From an uncultured Saprospiraceae bacterium (GTDB taxonomy: Bacteria; Bacteroidota; Bacteroidia; Chitinophagales; Saprospiraceae), in contig CALDGQ010000016.1 of NCBI GenBank assembly GCA_937941765.1, positions 1 through 64,000 of the forward strand: a stretch of DNA of 64,000 nt, written 5' to 3'. Each line of letters begins with the position of its first letter. Position 1 is the stretch's first letter. Shown one piece after another: positions 18,708 through 28,685 of the stretch. Position numbers and translations under genes: made by a program. Below the pieces are notes generated by a model, which was not told where the DNA came from, searched no databases, and worked only from the letters and a program-made list of their open reading frames with translations.

Positions 18708-19289
18708 ATGAGCGCACCATCCTTAAATGAATGGAAAAGGAGTAATCCAGGAAAAGGAGTAAATGAGTATTATAAAGCATACCCCAATTCAAAAGCTGCA
18801 ACTCCAATAGCAACAAATCACTTCCAGCCACCAATACTTACAAGTGCAGTAAAAGAAGAAATTAGTATTGGGAACATCATTTTCTCAGTGATGATTATTG
18901 TTGGTTTCATGCTTCCTTGGATTGACATTAAACCGTTTCGACTCATTCAACTTATAGAGTCCAATGGATATCATCTTCCAAGAATTATTGAAAAATTTAC
19001 AACGGTTTCATCAAAGATGTTGCTCAATTCAATTTACCTCATTCCAGTAGGCGCATTAGTTTGCATCTTCGCTGAAACTACTAGAAATTTTACCTTAAAA
19101 CTGTTTAGTCAAATCATTGTCGTTTTTGCATTAATTTATTGGGTGGTGTTATTATATCAATTGATTGCTTCCTTTGAAAATCAGTTTCATATTTCAATTG
19201 AATATGTGAAAATTCTTAGCTACGGTTTCTACTTGACTTGTTTTGCAACCTGCTACTACATTTATGATTTATTTTTTGGAGATAAATGA
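18708..19289 (+). CDS. four-helix membrane protein of unknown function in the defence island
   Basis: 193 residues. A soluble N-terminus of about 50 residues (SLNEWKRSNPGKGVNEYYKAYP) precedes four likely membrane segments (about 54-72, 104-123, 131-155 and 168-187). I do not recognise the family. It sits between the HNH gene and hsdM on the same strand, 95 bases before hsdM. Membrane proteins in defence islands are sometimes effectors, but there is no motif here to claim it. Alternatively it is unrelated cargo. Confidence 0.6.
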   Translation: MSAPSLNEWKRSNPGKGVNEYYKAYPNSKAATPIATNHFQPPILTSAVKEEISIGNIIFSVMIIVGFMLPWIDIKPFRLIQLIESNGYHLPRIIEKFTTVSSKMLLNSIYLIPVGALVCIFAETTRNFTLKLFSQIIVVFALIYWVVLLYQLIASFENQFHISIEYVKILSYGFYLTCFATCYYIYDLFFGDK

Positions 19290-19384
19290 TATATGTCATA
19301 AATGAAATTCAATTTTCTTAAATTCAACCTTTCAAATAATATACGCATAATACTATAAAAACTTACTAGCAGAAAACATCATAA

Positions 19385-20979
19385 ATGAACCAACAAGAAA
19401 TAAAGGACTTAGAAAAAGAATTGTGGGATGCAGCAGACGATCTCAGAGGGAATTCGAAACTAACAGCAGCAGAATATAAAGATCCATTGCTCGGATTAGT
19501 ATTGTTACGATTTGCACAAAATCGATATGAAGATGCAAAAATTGAAGTAGAAAAAATCTATCGATCAATCCAAGAACCAAGAAAAAGCGAGCTGCTACCA
19601 AAGATGATTATACAGCAGCAGGTGCGATCAAACTCCCTGAAAAAGCAAAGTATGATTACTTGGCTAAACTGCCAGAAGATGAAAATATTGCAGAGGCAAT
19701 CAATAATGCAATGAAATTGATCGAAAAAGAATATCCAGACCTCGCTGGAATCCTTCCAAAAAATTATCAGGAATTCGGAGAGAAATTATTAGGTGATCTA
19801 ATCCGAGTTTTTAATTCCGATGCAGTACGCAAAGCGAAAGGAGATGTCTTTGGACGTATCTATGAATTCTTCTTAATGAAGTTTTCCATGCAAGGAGCGG
19901 GTGCACAAGAAGGAGGGGAGTTTTTTACGCCACCATCTTTGGTGAATTTAATTGTCCAATTCATACAACCCAACAAAGGTATTATCCATGATCCTGCATG
20001 TGGCTCAGGAGGTATGTTTGTACAAACCGCACATTTTATTGAAAGCCATATCCGCAAAGACGGAAAAAAACAAAGTGTAAACGAAGCAATCACGGTCTAT
20101 GGAACGGAGCTAAAAAGTAATAATGCAAAGCTTGCTAAGATGAACCTTGCCATCCACGGCATCGAAGGAAAAATAATTGAGGACAATAGCTTCTACACCA
20201 ACCCACACAAGCTAACAGGTAAGTGCGACTTTGTCATGGCCAATCCACCTTTTAACGTAGATAAAATAGACGCCAAAAATAAATTTCTAACAGAAGACGA
20301 CCGACTTCCTTTTGGTCCACCACTGACAGGAAAAGGAACCGTAAGTAATGGAAACTATTTATGGATGCAATATTTCTATTCTTACCTAAATGAAAAAGGA
20401 CGTGCAGGTTTTGTAATGGCGTCTTCTGCGACAGATGCAGGTAATGCAGAAAAACTGATCCGACAAAAACTCATCGAAACAGGAGCAGTAGAATGTATAG
20501 TTGCCATCAGTAACAATTTCTTTTACACCCGTAGCCTACCATGTCATGTTTGGTTTTTCAACAAAGGCAAGAAAAAGAAAAACAAAGATAAGATCTTGAT
20601 GATCGATGCTCGTAATACTTTCCGTAAAGTAACAACAACCATCAGTGATTTTGATGAACATCAACTCGAAGGATTGACCGCTTTAATCACCGCTTTCAGA
20701 GGAGAGAAATTGAAAGTAAGTAAAGATAATACTTGGTTTAAAGAACACTTTCCAAATGGAAAATATGAAGACGTAGAAGGTTTGTGTAAAATTGCAGATA
20801 TTGAAGAAGTGATTGAGCAAGATTATAGTTTGACACCAGGAAGATATGTGGGAGTGAAGATTGACATTGATATGGATTTTGATTACCAAGGGCGAATGAA
20901 AGAAATTCATTCTGAATTGACCAAGTTAAATGAAGATGCGAATATTTTAATGAATCAAATTCAAATTGTCGAAATATAA
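19385..20979 (+). pseudogene. hsdM: type I restriction-modification methyltransferase HsdM, frameshifted
   Basis: HsdM methylates adenine for a type I system. Read in one frame the gene gives an N-terminal domain (MNQQEIKDLEKELWDAADDL ... LLRFAQNRYEDAKIEVEK), which then leaves frame at an A6 tract (19551-19556) and stops at 19714. The proper continuation lies in another frame (KRAATKDDYTAAGAIKLPEK, then LGDLIRVF, AdoMet motif DPACGSGGMF, catalytic NPPF in MANPPFNVDKID) and runs to 20979. One extra A in the tract would restore a protein of about 531 residues. The stop overlaps the hsdS start (TAATG). It could be a true pseudogene, a phase-variable switch or a sequencing error; the first frame cannot give active enzyme. 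A product from the ATG at 19660 would lack the N-terminal domain. Confidence 0.88.
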
Positions 20980-22271
20980 TGAAGGAATGGAAAGAATTTA
21001 TACTTGAAGACTTAGGGTTTGTAGGAAGAGGAAAATCAAGACATAGACCAAGAAATGCAGAATTTCTATTTGGTAATAAATATCCATTTGTTCAAACTGG
21101 TGATGTCAAGGCAGCTAACTACAGAATTCTTGAATATTCACAAATGTATTCTGAAGAAGGTCTGAAGCAAAGTAAGCTATGGCCAGTGAATACTCTCTGT
21201 GTAACCATTGCTGCTAACATTGCAGATGCGGCCTTATTAGGATTCGAAGCTTGCTTCCCCGATAGTGTCATTGGCTTTATTGCAAACGAGAACAAAGCGG
21301 ATGTCCGTTTTGTAAAATATTTATTTGATTTATTACAAGCACGAATAAAAAAAATATCTCAAGGTGCTGCTCAAGATAATTTAAGTTTACAAAAACTAAG
21401 AACAATTAAGTTTTTGGTCCCACCACTTCCTACTCAACACAAAATAGCCACCATCCTCTCGGCCTATGACGATCTTATCGAAAACAACCTCAAGCGCATC
21501 AAGCTCTTGGAAGAAAAAGCACAACTGACTTATGAGGAGTGGTTTGTGCGGATGAAATTTCCTGGGCATGAGAAGGTTGGGATTGATGAGGAGACTGGGT
21601 TGCCGGAGGGATGGGGTAAAATTGACTTAAATAAATATATCTCAATAAAGCATGGGTATGCGTTCAAAGGAAAATTCTTCCAATCAGACAAGACTAATAA
21701 AATACTTTTAACTCCTGGAAATTTTAGAATTGGAGGTGGTATCAAATTAAAAAAGCTTAAATATTATAGTGAGAAAGGACCAATTAATAAAGACTATGTT
21801 TTAGAAAAGCATGATCTACTTATTACAATGACTGATCTTAGTAAACAAGGAGACACATTAGGATTTCCTCTTTTAGTTCCTAGTAGTAATAATAGAACAT
21901 ATCTTCTCAATCAACGATTAGGTAAAGTACTTCCAAAAAATAGTGATTGTTTTCCAAAATATTTTCTAAGAATGTATTTCCAGGACAAATTATATAGGTC
22001 TTTCGTTGTAGGTTCTGCTAACGGAGCAACAGTAAAGCACACTTCACCTACTAAGATTCTTTTTTTCAAACCTAAACTGCCATTGTTAGATAGTAAAATC
22101 ATCAAAAAATTTGATGCTCTAATCAATCCCATTTTTGACATGATCGACAATTTGTTGTTAGAACAAGACCTTCTCAAAGAAGCCCGAGATATCATGCTAC
22201 CTCGCTTAATGATGGGAATGATTGATGTAAATAAAATGAAAATAAAAGAGATAGATCATGCGCATATTTAA
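20979..22271 (+). CDS. hsdS: type I restriction-modification specificity subunit
   Basis: 430 residues. HsdS picks the bipartite DNA target for HsdM and HsdR. Two target-recognition domains are seen (about 1-155 and 215-380), each followed by a helical spacer (LPTQHKIATILSAYDDLIENNLKRIKLLEEKAQ; and LDSKIIKKFDALINPIFDMIDNL; shown in part as PPLPTQHKIATILSAYDDLI and LLEEKAQ). The second domain begins LPEGWGKIDLNKYISIKHGY, the usual TRD entry. It overlaps hsdM by 1 base and mcrB by 14. It appears intact although its catalytic partners are damaged. Confidence 0.93.
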   Translation: MKEWKEFILEDLGFVGRGKSRHRPRNAEFLFGNKYPFVQTGDVKAANYRILEYSQMYSEEGLKQSKLWPVNTLCVTIAANIADAALLGFEACFPDSVIGFIANENKADVRFVKYLFDLLQARIKKISQGAAQDNLSLQKLRTIKFLVPPLPTQHKIATILSAYDDLIENNLKRIKLLEEKAQLTYEEWFVRMKFPGHEKVGIDEETGLPEGWGKIDLNKYISIKHGYAFKGKFFQSDKTNKILLTPGNFRIGGGIKLKKLKYYSEKGPINKDYVLEKHDLLITMTDLSKQGDTLGFPLLVPSSNNRTYLLNQRLGKVLPKNSDCFPKYFLRMYFQDKLYRSFVVGSANGATVKHTSPTKILFFKPKLPLLDSKIIKKFDALINPIFDMIDNLLLEQDLLKEARDIMLPRLMMGMIDVNKMKIKEIDHAHI

Positions 22272-24627
22272 AATATCTCTTGGAACAGAATTTTTTGACG
22301 ATTCAAAATATGCGGAGCTTCGTGCGGCTCGTTTGATAAGTTTGCATCCTGATACCAAATCAAAAGGACAGTCGAAACAATCTCAGGCTGATTTATTTTT
22401 GGAAGCTGAAAAAGGGGATCTTTTTTATTTGTGTCGTTCCAATCAGCGTGTTGAATTTATTGGAATGTTTACGGATAAACGACCTTTGTATTCTATTGTT
22501 GGAGGACACGAAGCTTGGGTTGACAAAAGTTATGAAATGCTTTTTGAAGCGAAAAATCCTGAGGCCTATGACAAAGAACTAAACAAATGGTGGAGTCCAA
22601 AAAATAACTCTACGTTTACAGAAGTTTTGGATAGTGACTACAAGCTTTTTGAAGAATCGATTTTGAAGCCAGTTTTTGATGTCTCAATTGGAATATTGGA
22701 AACAATTTATTTGAAAAAAAATGAAGCCAGTTTTAAATCCATGGCTGATTATTTTGAGCTTCAACGAAAATTTTCAGACTACAAAGAAGACAAGACGCTT
22801 TTATTGAATAGTGTAAATTCATTAGACAAAATGGAGTTACTAAAAATTCAGCACTCCTATTTACAACGTGGGGATTTTAGTCATCAGCCTGTTGTAAATC
22901 TTCGATACACCTTATTGAATAAATTAATAGAAGGTGTAAGATTAACTGAGGATATTATAGCTGAGGTGAAAGAAGAAATTTCTTCTGGTTTTGAAAAGAA
23001 TGTATTTGTTTCATGGAAAGATCCGTTCAGAATATTGTACACTTTTTTATATGACAAAGATAAAGAGGAGTTGGTAAAATTCTTCAATGAATTTATTAAC
23101 AAAATAAAAAGTGATTTAGATCTACATGATTATACTAAGAACAATTTGGTACATTTTGATGGTGCACAAAATCAAGGTTTCGATAAGGTTTGGTTTGCAA
23201 TTTATAACAAAACTTATTCAACACAAAAGTCAGCAAAACAATTACTTTTTGGTATTCGTGATGGAGAATTTGAATATGGATTTTATGACGAAAAAACAAA
23301 AAATAGAGATAAGCTACTATACGAAAAACAATTTGATTACGAAAAAGTCATAAATACCTTTAAAAAATATACAGAAGAAATAATAAAAGACAATTCCATG
23401 GAAAAAGCGAATATTGGAGCTTTCATTGAGATCCTGGATCACAAAAAGCAAATCATTCTTCAAGGTCCTCCCGGAACGGGGAAAACGTTTACTGCAAAAA
23501 AGATTGCAGCTCAAATGGTAGGTAAGGAAGCTGAAGAGCAAATTAAAATAATACAATTTCATCCATCTTATTCTTATGAAGATTTTGTCCGTGGAATTTC
23601 TGCCAAAAGTGAAGGAGGAAATATTGTATATGAGACAGAGAATAAAATACTCGCTTCATTTGCAGAAAAAGCGATGAATAATCTGTTGGCTGCAAATAAG
23701 GATGTAGATGCATTGTCGAAAGAGCAGAAGGTTGAAGAGTTGTTGATGGAATATGCGGAACAAATACAAGATTCTATTGATGTCAATGAAAAACACCAAT
23801 TAACGGAGGCTGTGGCAATAGAAATGGTGGAGGAGGATGCGTTTCGATACATAGGGAATTGGAAAACAAGTCAACGAATGAAATACAAAGACTTGATTGT
23901 TGCCCAATTAAATGGCGTAACCACCCGTCAAGGACTTAAAAAACGTAGAGATGTTTCTGGGTTGGCGCGTCAACATGCTTCTTACTTCATAAAAGTGTTA
24001 AATGATTTTCAAGAAAAATTTAAAACAGAACTTAATAAAACATCAACAGTAAAGATTGAAAAGCCGGAGTTGAAAAACTATGTCTTAATTATTGATGAAA
24101 TTAATAGAGCAAATTTACCAGCTGTTTTAGGAGAGTTGATTTATGCTTTAGAATACAGAAATGAATCGGTAGAAAGTATGTATGCCTTGGATGGAGATAC
24201 TTCAATTGTAATTCCAGAAAATCTATACATCATAGGCACCATGAATACTGCTGACCGAAGTGTCGGGCATATTGATTATGCGATTAAGCGCCGCTTTGCA
24301 TTTGTAGATGTGTTGCCAAATGAAGCAGTCATTAATAATGACAAATCCAAAGCACTATTCAAAATGGTTGCGGAGCTTTTCGTTGTTGAAAAAGAAGGAA
24401 AGAAAACCACTTCTGATTATTTAGCTTCAGATTTTGATTATAAAGATGTCCAATTAGGTCATAGTTATTTCATTTTAAAAGAAGGTTCAGAAGCGGAGCA
24501 ACAAGCGGAGTTGGCTATGAGATTGAAATATGAAATTGTTCCCATTTTAAATGAGTATATCAAAGATGGATTGTTGTTAGAATCTGCGAGGAAAAAAATA
24601 GAAATCATTTCGAATTTTGAGTGTTAA
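22258..24627 (+). CDS. mcrB: McrB-type AAA+ GTPase with an EVE/PUA-like N-terminal domain
   Basis: 789 residues. With McrC it forms a modification-dependent (type IV) restriction enzyme driven by GTP. The N-terminus (about 1-150; MRIFKISLGTEFFDD, KGDLFYLCRSNQRVEFIGMF) resembles EVE/PUA-like readers of modified bases. A middle region (about 280-370) looks like the MrcB N-terminal domain. The AAA+ core has Walker A GPPGTGKT (403-410), Walker B LIIDEINRAN (about 610-619) and the GTP-signature NTADRSVGHIDYAIKRRF (about 663-680). It overlaps hsdS by 14 bases and mcrC by 11, so translation is probably coupled. All key motifs are intact. Confidence 0.92.
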   Translation: MRIFKISLGTEFFDDSKYAELRAARLISLHPDTKSKGQSKQSQADLFLEAEKGDLFYLCRSNQRVEFIGMFTDKRPLYSIVGGHEAWVDKSYEMLFEAKNPEAYDKELNKWWSPKNNSTFTEVLDSDYKLFEESILKPVFDVSIGILETIYLKKNEASFKSMADYFELQRKFSDYKEDKTLLLNSVNSLDKMELLKIQHSYLQRGDFSHQPVVNLRYTLLNKLIEGVRLTEDIIAEVKEEISSGFEKNVFVSWKDPFRILYTFLYDKDKEELVKFFNEFINKIKSDLDLHDYTKNNLVHFDGAQNQGFDKVWFAIYNKTYSTQKSAKQLLFGIRDGEFEYGFYDEKTKNRDKLLYEKQFDYEKVINTFKKYTEEIIKDNSMEKANIGAFIEILDHKKQIILQGPPGTGKTFTAKKIAAQMVGKEAEEQIKIIQFHPSYSYEDFVRGISAKSEGGNIVYETENKILASFAEKAMNNLLAANKDVDALSKEQKVEELLMEYAEQIQDSIDVNEKHQLTEAVAIEMVEEDAFRYIGNWKTSQRMKYKDLIVAQLNGVTTRQGLKKRRDVSGLARQHASYFIKVLNDFQEKFKTELNKTSTVKIEKPELKNYVLIIDEINRANLPAVLGELIYALEYRNESVESMYALDGDTSIVIPENLYIIGTMNTADRSVGHIDYAIKRRFAFVDVLPNEAVINNDKSKALFKMVAELFVVEKEGKKTTSDYLASDFDYKDVQLGHSYFILKEGSEAEQQAELAMRLKYEIVPILNEYIKDGLLLESARKKIEIISNFEC

Positions 24628-25900
24628 TTTACTGACATATCGAGAGCATGATGATTTGCCAATACCTAACGAATCAATATCATTTGCACAAGATTTTTAC
24701 GAAAAATCTTTTACCAAACATCACCGTGGAAGAGATGCGAGTTTGCCTTGTTTTACAGTCCAGAAAAATGCAGATGACGAAAGTAGTTACACTTTAAAAG
24801 CAAATTATTTTATTGGGGTTGACTGGATAGATCCTGGTGAAACGGCGTTGTACATTGCGCCAAAATTAAATAGTCAAAACCAAGAAGTTGATTATTTGAA
24901 AATGCTTTTTTCATCATTGAGACATCCTGATGTGGTCAATGAAATTGATGAATTGTTTGAAGTGAAATGGAATCAACCCGTCATTGAAATAGAGCAAAAG
25001 CAAGATTTATTGACGCCTTTTTTAGTAGTTGAATTTTTGAGTTTGCTTAAAAAAATTGTTAGAAAAGGATTGAAAAAGTCCTATTATAAAGTAACCCATA
25101 ATTTACAAAGTAAGGTGAAAGGTAAAGTTCTTGTTGGAAAAACAATTAAACATAACCTGCTTCAAAACAAAAACCTGCATACTTATTGTTCATTTGATGA
25201 ATTTGGTCTTAACAATAAAGAGAACAGATTATTAAAAAAAGCATTATCTTTCGTCAAGAGATATTTACCCAATTATGCTCAATTAACAAATGACATTGAA
25301 CTTCAAAATACTTTTAACTATATCAATCCTGCATTTCATGAAGTTTCGGATAAAATTGAGTTAAACGAAATTAAACAATCAAAAACGAATTCATTTTACA
25401 AAGAATACAGACCAGCATTGCGATTGGCAAAATTGATACTAAAACGTTTTGGCTATAACATCTCTAATACGGTTCAAGATAAAATTCAAACGCCACCATT
25501 TTGGATTGACATGAGTAAGTTGTTTGAATTGTATGCATTGGGATTATTGAAAGATAGATTTCAAAATCAAGTCAGATTCCAGTACAAGTATTACGGAAAT
25601 GAGTTAGATTATTTGCTTAAATCTGAAGCGTATAAAATGGTCATTGATGCAAAGTATAAATTGAAATATATCGCTGGTAGCCACAATGAGGATATTCGTC
25701 AGATCAGTGGATATGCTCGATTGAGAAAAGTTTATGAGGAATTGGAACTGGAGCAAGGTAGTATTATAGATTGTCTGGTCATTCACCCAGATCAGGACAA
25801 TGGATTTGAAAATTTAGAAGGAATTGATTTAAAGGCAACAGAAATCACACGTTATTATGATGTGTATAAAGTAGGATTAAAATTACCCCATATAAATTAA
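24617..25900 (+). CDS. mcrC: McrC nuclease subunit of the McrBC system
   Basis: 427 residues. McrC docks on the McrB ring, stimulates GTP hydrolysis and cuts DNA. The C-terminal PD-(D/E)XK nuclease is seen in WIDMSKLFELYALGLLKDRF, GNELDYLLKSEAYKMVIDAKYK (D plus the DAK pair). The N-terminal part (YTLKANYFIGVDWIDPG, LNLYIAPK-like text) is the McrC beta-rich domain. The likely start is TTG at 24617, overlapping mcrB by 11 bases; no ATG is available nearby in frame. One base separates its stop from hsdR. Confidence 0.9.
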   Translation: MSVNLLTYREHDDLPIPNESISFAQDFYEKSFTKHHRGRDASLPCFTVQKNADDESSYTLKANYFIGVDWIDPGETALYIAPKLNSQNQEVDYLKMLFSSLRHPDVVNEIDELFEVKWNQPVIEIEQKQDLLTPFLVVEFLSLLKKIVRKGLKKSYYKVTHNLQSKVKGKVLVGKTIKHNLLQNKNLHTYCSFDEFGLNNKENRLLKKALSFVKRYLPNYAQLTNDIELQNTFNYINPAFHEVSDKIELNEIKQSKTNSFYKEYRPALRLAKLILKRFGYNISNTVQDKIQTPPFWIDMSKLFELYALGLLKDRFQNQVRFQYKYYGNELDYLLKSEAYKMVIDAKYKLKYIAGSHNEDIRQISGYARLRKVYEELELEQGSIIDCLVIHPDQDNGFENLEGIDLKATEITRYYDVYKVGLKLPHIN

Positions 25901-25901
25901 C

Positions 25902-27550
25902 ATGAGCTACGAATATTCAGAAGACGTACTAGTTGAAAATACCACTCAAGAAGAATTGGAAAAGTTGGGATGGGAAGTTATAACCGTATGGAAAAAAGAA
26001 ACATGGGGTGAGACTGGTTTGTTGGGTCGGGAGGACAAATCAGAAGTTATATTGACTCGATATTTGTTGCAAGCATTGAAAAAACTAAATCCCGACTTAC
26101 CTCAAAATGCATACGACCAAGCAATTGAACAAATCAGTCAAAAATCTGTAGATAAATCTTTGGGACGAATCAACAAAGAGAAATATGATTTGCAAAAAAA
26201 TGGGGTCCCTATTAGCTACACTAATGAAAAAGGAAAATTACTTAAAAAGAAATTAAAGGTTTTTGACTTTAATGATTATGAAGCCAATCATTTTTTAGCA
26301 GTTCGCCAGCTGGAAGTAGTCGGAGAACTCTACAATCGAAGACCTGATGTCATCTGTTTTGTAAATGGAATTCCTTTAATCTTTATCGAATTAAAAGCAC
26401 CACATACTGAATTACGAAATGCATATAGTGAGAACTTAAAGGATTACAAAGATACTATCCCACATCTTTTTTCTAACAATGCATTTATCATTTTAAGTAA
26501 TGGCGTCGAATCAAAGGTTGGTACCATCACAAGTCCATATAAGTTTTTTCTGGATTGGAAAAGAATTGAGGAAGGCGAAGCAGGTGTTGTGACTTTAGAC
26601 ACAATGCTCAAAGGTACGTGTGCAAAGCATCGCCTCATGGATATATTTGAAAATTTCTTGTTGTTTGATGACTCAGGTGGAGATGTGACAAAGCTTATGG
26701 CTAAAAACCATCAATATATAGGTGTCAACAAAGTGATTGAAAATGTAAATGACATCGAGGATCGTACCCTGAAAAAGAAGTCAAGCCTTTTCTAAGTGAC
26801 TTCAAAGCCATTGAAGCCATTTACAATTTATTAAATCAAAATGTAAAATCTGCGGATGTATCTGAGATCATTTCCGATTTGCAACGGATCGTAAGTGATC
26901 ATGTTGTTTTAAAAGAAGGAGAAGGAGTAGGGGAAGAAGAAGTTTATGTAGATCTTAGTAAACTTGATTTTGCAAAGTTGAAAGCTGCATTTGAAAAAAC
27001 GCCGAGGAAAAATAAATTGACATATGATTTGCAAAAGGCAATTGATGCTAAACTTCAGCAAATGCTAAAAGAAAATCCACTTCGGTTAGATTTTTATGAT
27101 CGTTACAAAGAAATCATTGCGAAGTATAATGCTGGAAAATCACTTGAAAATACGGTGAAGGCATTTGATGATTTGAGCAAATTTGTACAAGATTTATCTA
27201 TTGAAGAAAAGCGGGTATATAAAGAAGAGTTGGGTGACCAAGAAACTTTGGCGATTTTTGATTTGTTAATTAAGGATAAAGAATTAGATTCAAAAGAAAT
27301 TAAAAAAGTAAAAAAGGTTGCCAAAGAAACTCTTGAAAAATTAAAAGAAGAAAAATTGAAAATTGAGCGATGGAGAGAGAGTCGAGAAATCACTGCCCAA
27401 ATTAGAATTATGATTCGTGATAATTTATATCATCTTCCTGAAGGCGTTTATTCTGAAGTTGATGTTGAATTAAAATCTATCAATGTCTATCAACATATTT
27501 ATACGAATTATTTTGGTGGCGGGAAAAGTGTTTATCAGCAGAGTGCTTAA
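25902..27550 (+). pseudogene. hsdR: type I restriction endonuclease HsdR with the helicase motor deleted
   Basis: Two pieces of one gene. The first (25902 to about 26763) encodes the N-terminal nuclease domain: YEANHFLAVRQLEV, RRPDVICFVNGIPLIFIELK (D...ExK pair), and breaks off after NHQYIGVNKVIENVNDIEDR. That is where intact family members continue into a Walker A motif of GSGKS type. The second (about 26762-27550, another frame) resumes in the C-terminal helical region (KEVKPFLSDFKAIEAIYNLL ... INVYQHIYTNYFGG). No Walker or DEAD-box motif remains. About 550 codons are left against roughly 1000 in the family, so about 1.3-1.5 kb was lost. The first frame stops at 26795. Restriction by this subunit should be abolished. 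Confidence 0.92.
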
Positions 27551-27599
27551 TTTTTTGATGTTGAATTAAACAAACACCCATACAAAACCAATTTAAAAA

Positions 27600-28550
27600 T
27601 CATTCAACAGTAGGCAACACACCTAAAACACACAGATGTGTAGTCTCCCCAATACAACTGAAATAATGTGGACCAAAATTGCCAGTACCATCTTCATAGC
27701 TGTATTGAATATGCGTATCTCCACTAAACTCCTTTTCTAACAACTCATTTTCATTGTACTCGAAAAAGTCAACATTTCCTTCACTTACAGGGAAAGTAAA
27801 GCCATTTTCATCCGTGAAAAATTCTTGTATAAATGCAGAAGTGATTAAATTGTTTTCGTACATCGGGGTGCTTTGTCTTACTAACTCATAGTCACCACCA
27901 TTGCTGGAATTCAGGTTGCGGGTGATGGAAATTAAATCTCCTTCATATTCATAAAGGGTAGAGTCGATGTAATTTATTGAATTTGAAAAGGTATGCGTTA
28001 CAATCGACTGAATTTGATCACCATCCCAATTGATTTGACCATCATTGGTTCTATCAAAAATACCATCGCCTTCAAAATCGATTTGATAGAGGTAGTCAGT
28101 TAATACGTTGTTGGAATAATCGAAAACTTGTGTTTGCGTCCAGATCGGTAGTGGAGTAGCATCAAAATTGGTGATGGCATTGCTGATCATTCGGCCAGCT
28201 TCATCAAATTGTATATTTATAATGCGCGTTGCAAGGTTATTGTTAGGATTGTAGAAGGTGCAAGTTGTTTGTGTCGAACTATTATAGACACAATGCATGG
28301 AGTCAATCACTTGATCGGCTTCTTTGGTCAACACATAATCAACTCGATTTTCATTATCATAATGTACGGTCGTTGTTTCCAATACTTCAGTATCCTCAAT
28401 TGTTTGATAAGAAGTTACTCTGAATACATTTTCTGGAACTACTGGATCCGGTTCTACATCATCATCCGCACCACAGCCTGTGAGCAACATCACTGAGGAC
28501 ACTAACAAGAAAAAGAAAAGCACTTTGTTAAAACCAATTTGGTTAGACAT
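27600..28550 (-). CDS. outer-membrane or periplasmic lipoprotein of unknown function
   Basis: 316 residues. A signal peptide ends in a lipobox (SVMLLTGC, Cys at about 26) followed by Asp-rich GADDDVEPDPVVPE. The rest is a series of beta-strand-like units of the form HYDNENRVDYVL, QFDEAGRMISNAITN, DYSNNVLTDYLYQI and YEYEGDLISITRN, like the YD/RHS-type repeat lipoproteins that are frequent in Bacteroidota. Function unknown. It faces the damaged hsdR across about 50 bases and marks the end of the island. Confidence 0.72.
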   Translation of the reverse strand: MSNQIGFNKVLFFFLLVSSVMLLTGCGADDDVEPDPVVPENVFRVTSYQTIEDTEVLETTTVHYDNENRVDYVLTKEADQVIDSMHCVYNSSTQTTCTFYNPNNNLATRIINIQFDEAGRMISNAITNFDATPLPIWTQTQVFDYSNNVLTDYLYQIDFEGDGIFDRTNDGQINWDGDQIQSIVTHTFSNSINYIDSTLYEYEGDLISITRNLNSSNGGDYELVRQSTPMYENNLITSAFIQEFFTDENGFTFPVSEGNVDFFEYNENELLEKEFSGDTHIQYSYEDGTGNFGPHYFSCIGETTHLCVLGVLPTVE

Positions 28551-28685
28551 ACTTACGGGTTTAAGTTAAAATGTACTACCTAAAACATACCAGTTTATTT
28601 TTTATTGTGAATTTAAATCGTGAAATAGCTTGTTACTTTACATTATGATTCTATTTTTAACTTTTGATTTTCAATTTTAGCCAAC

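Noticed and set aside
17400..27600. Integrated prophage or integrative element
   Set aside because: No integrase, attachment-site repeat, phage structural gene or flanking tRNA is seen; only restriction genes are supported.
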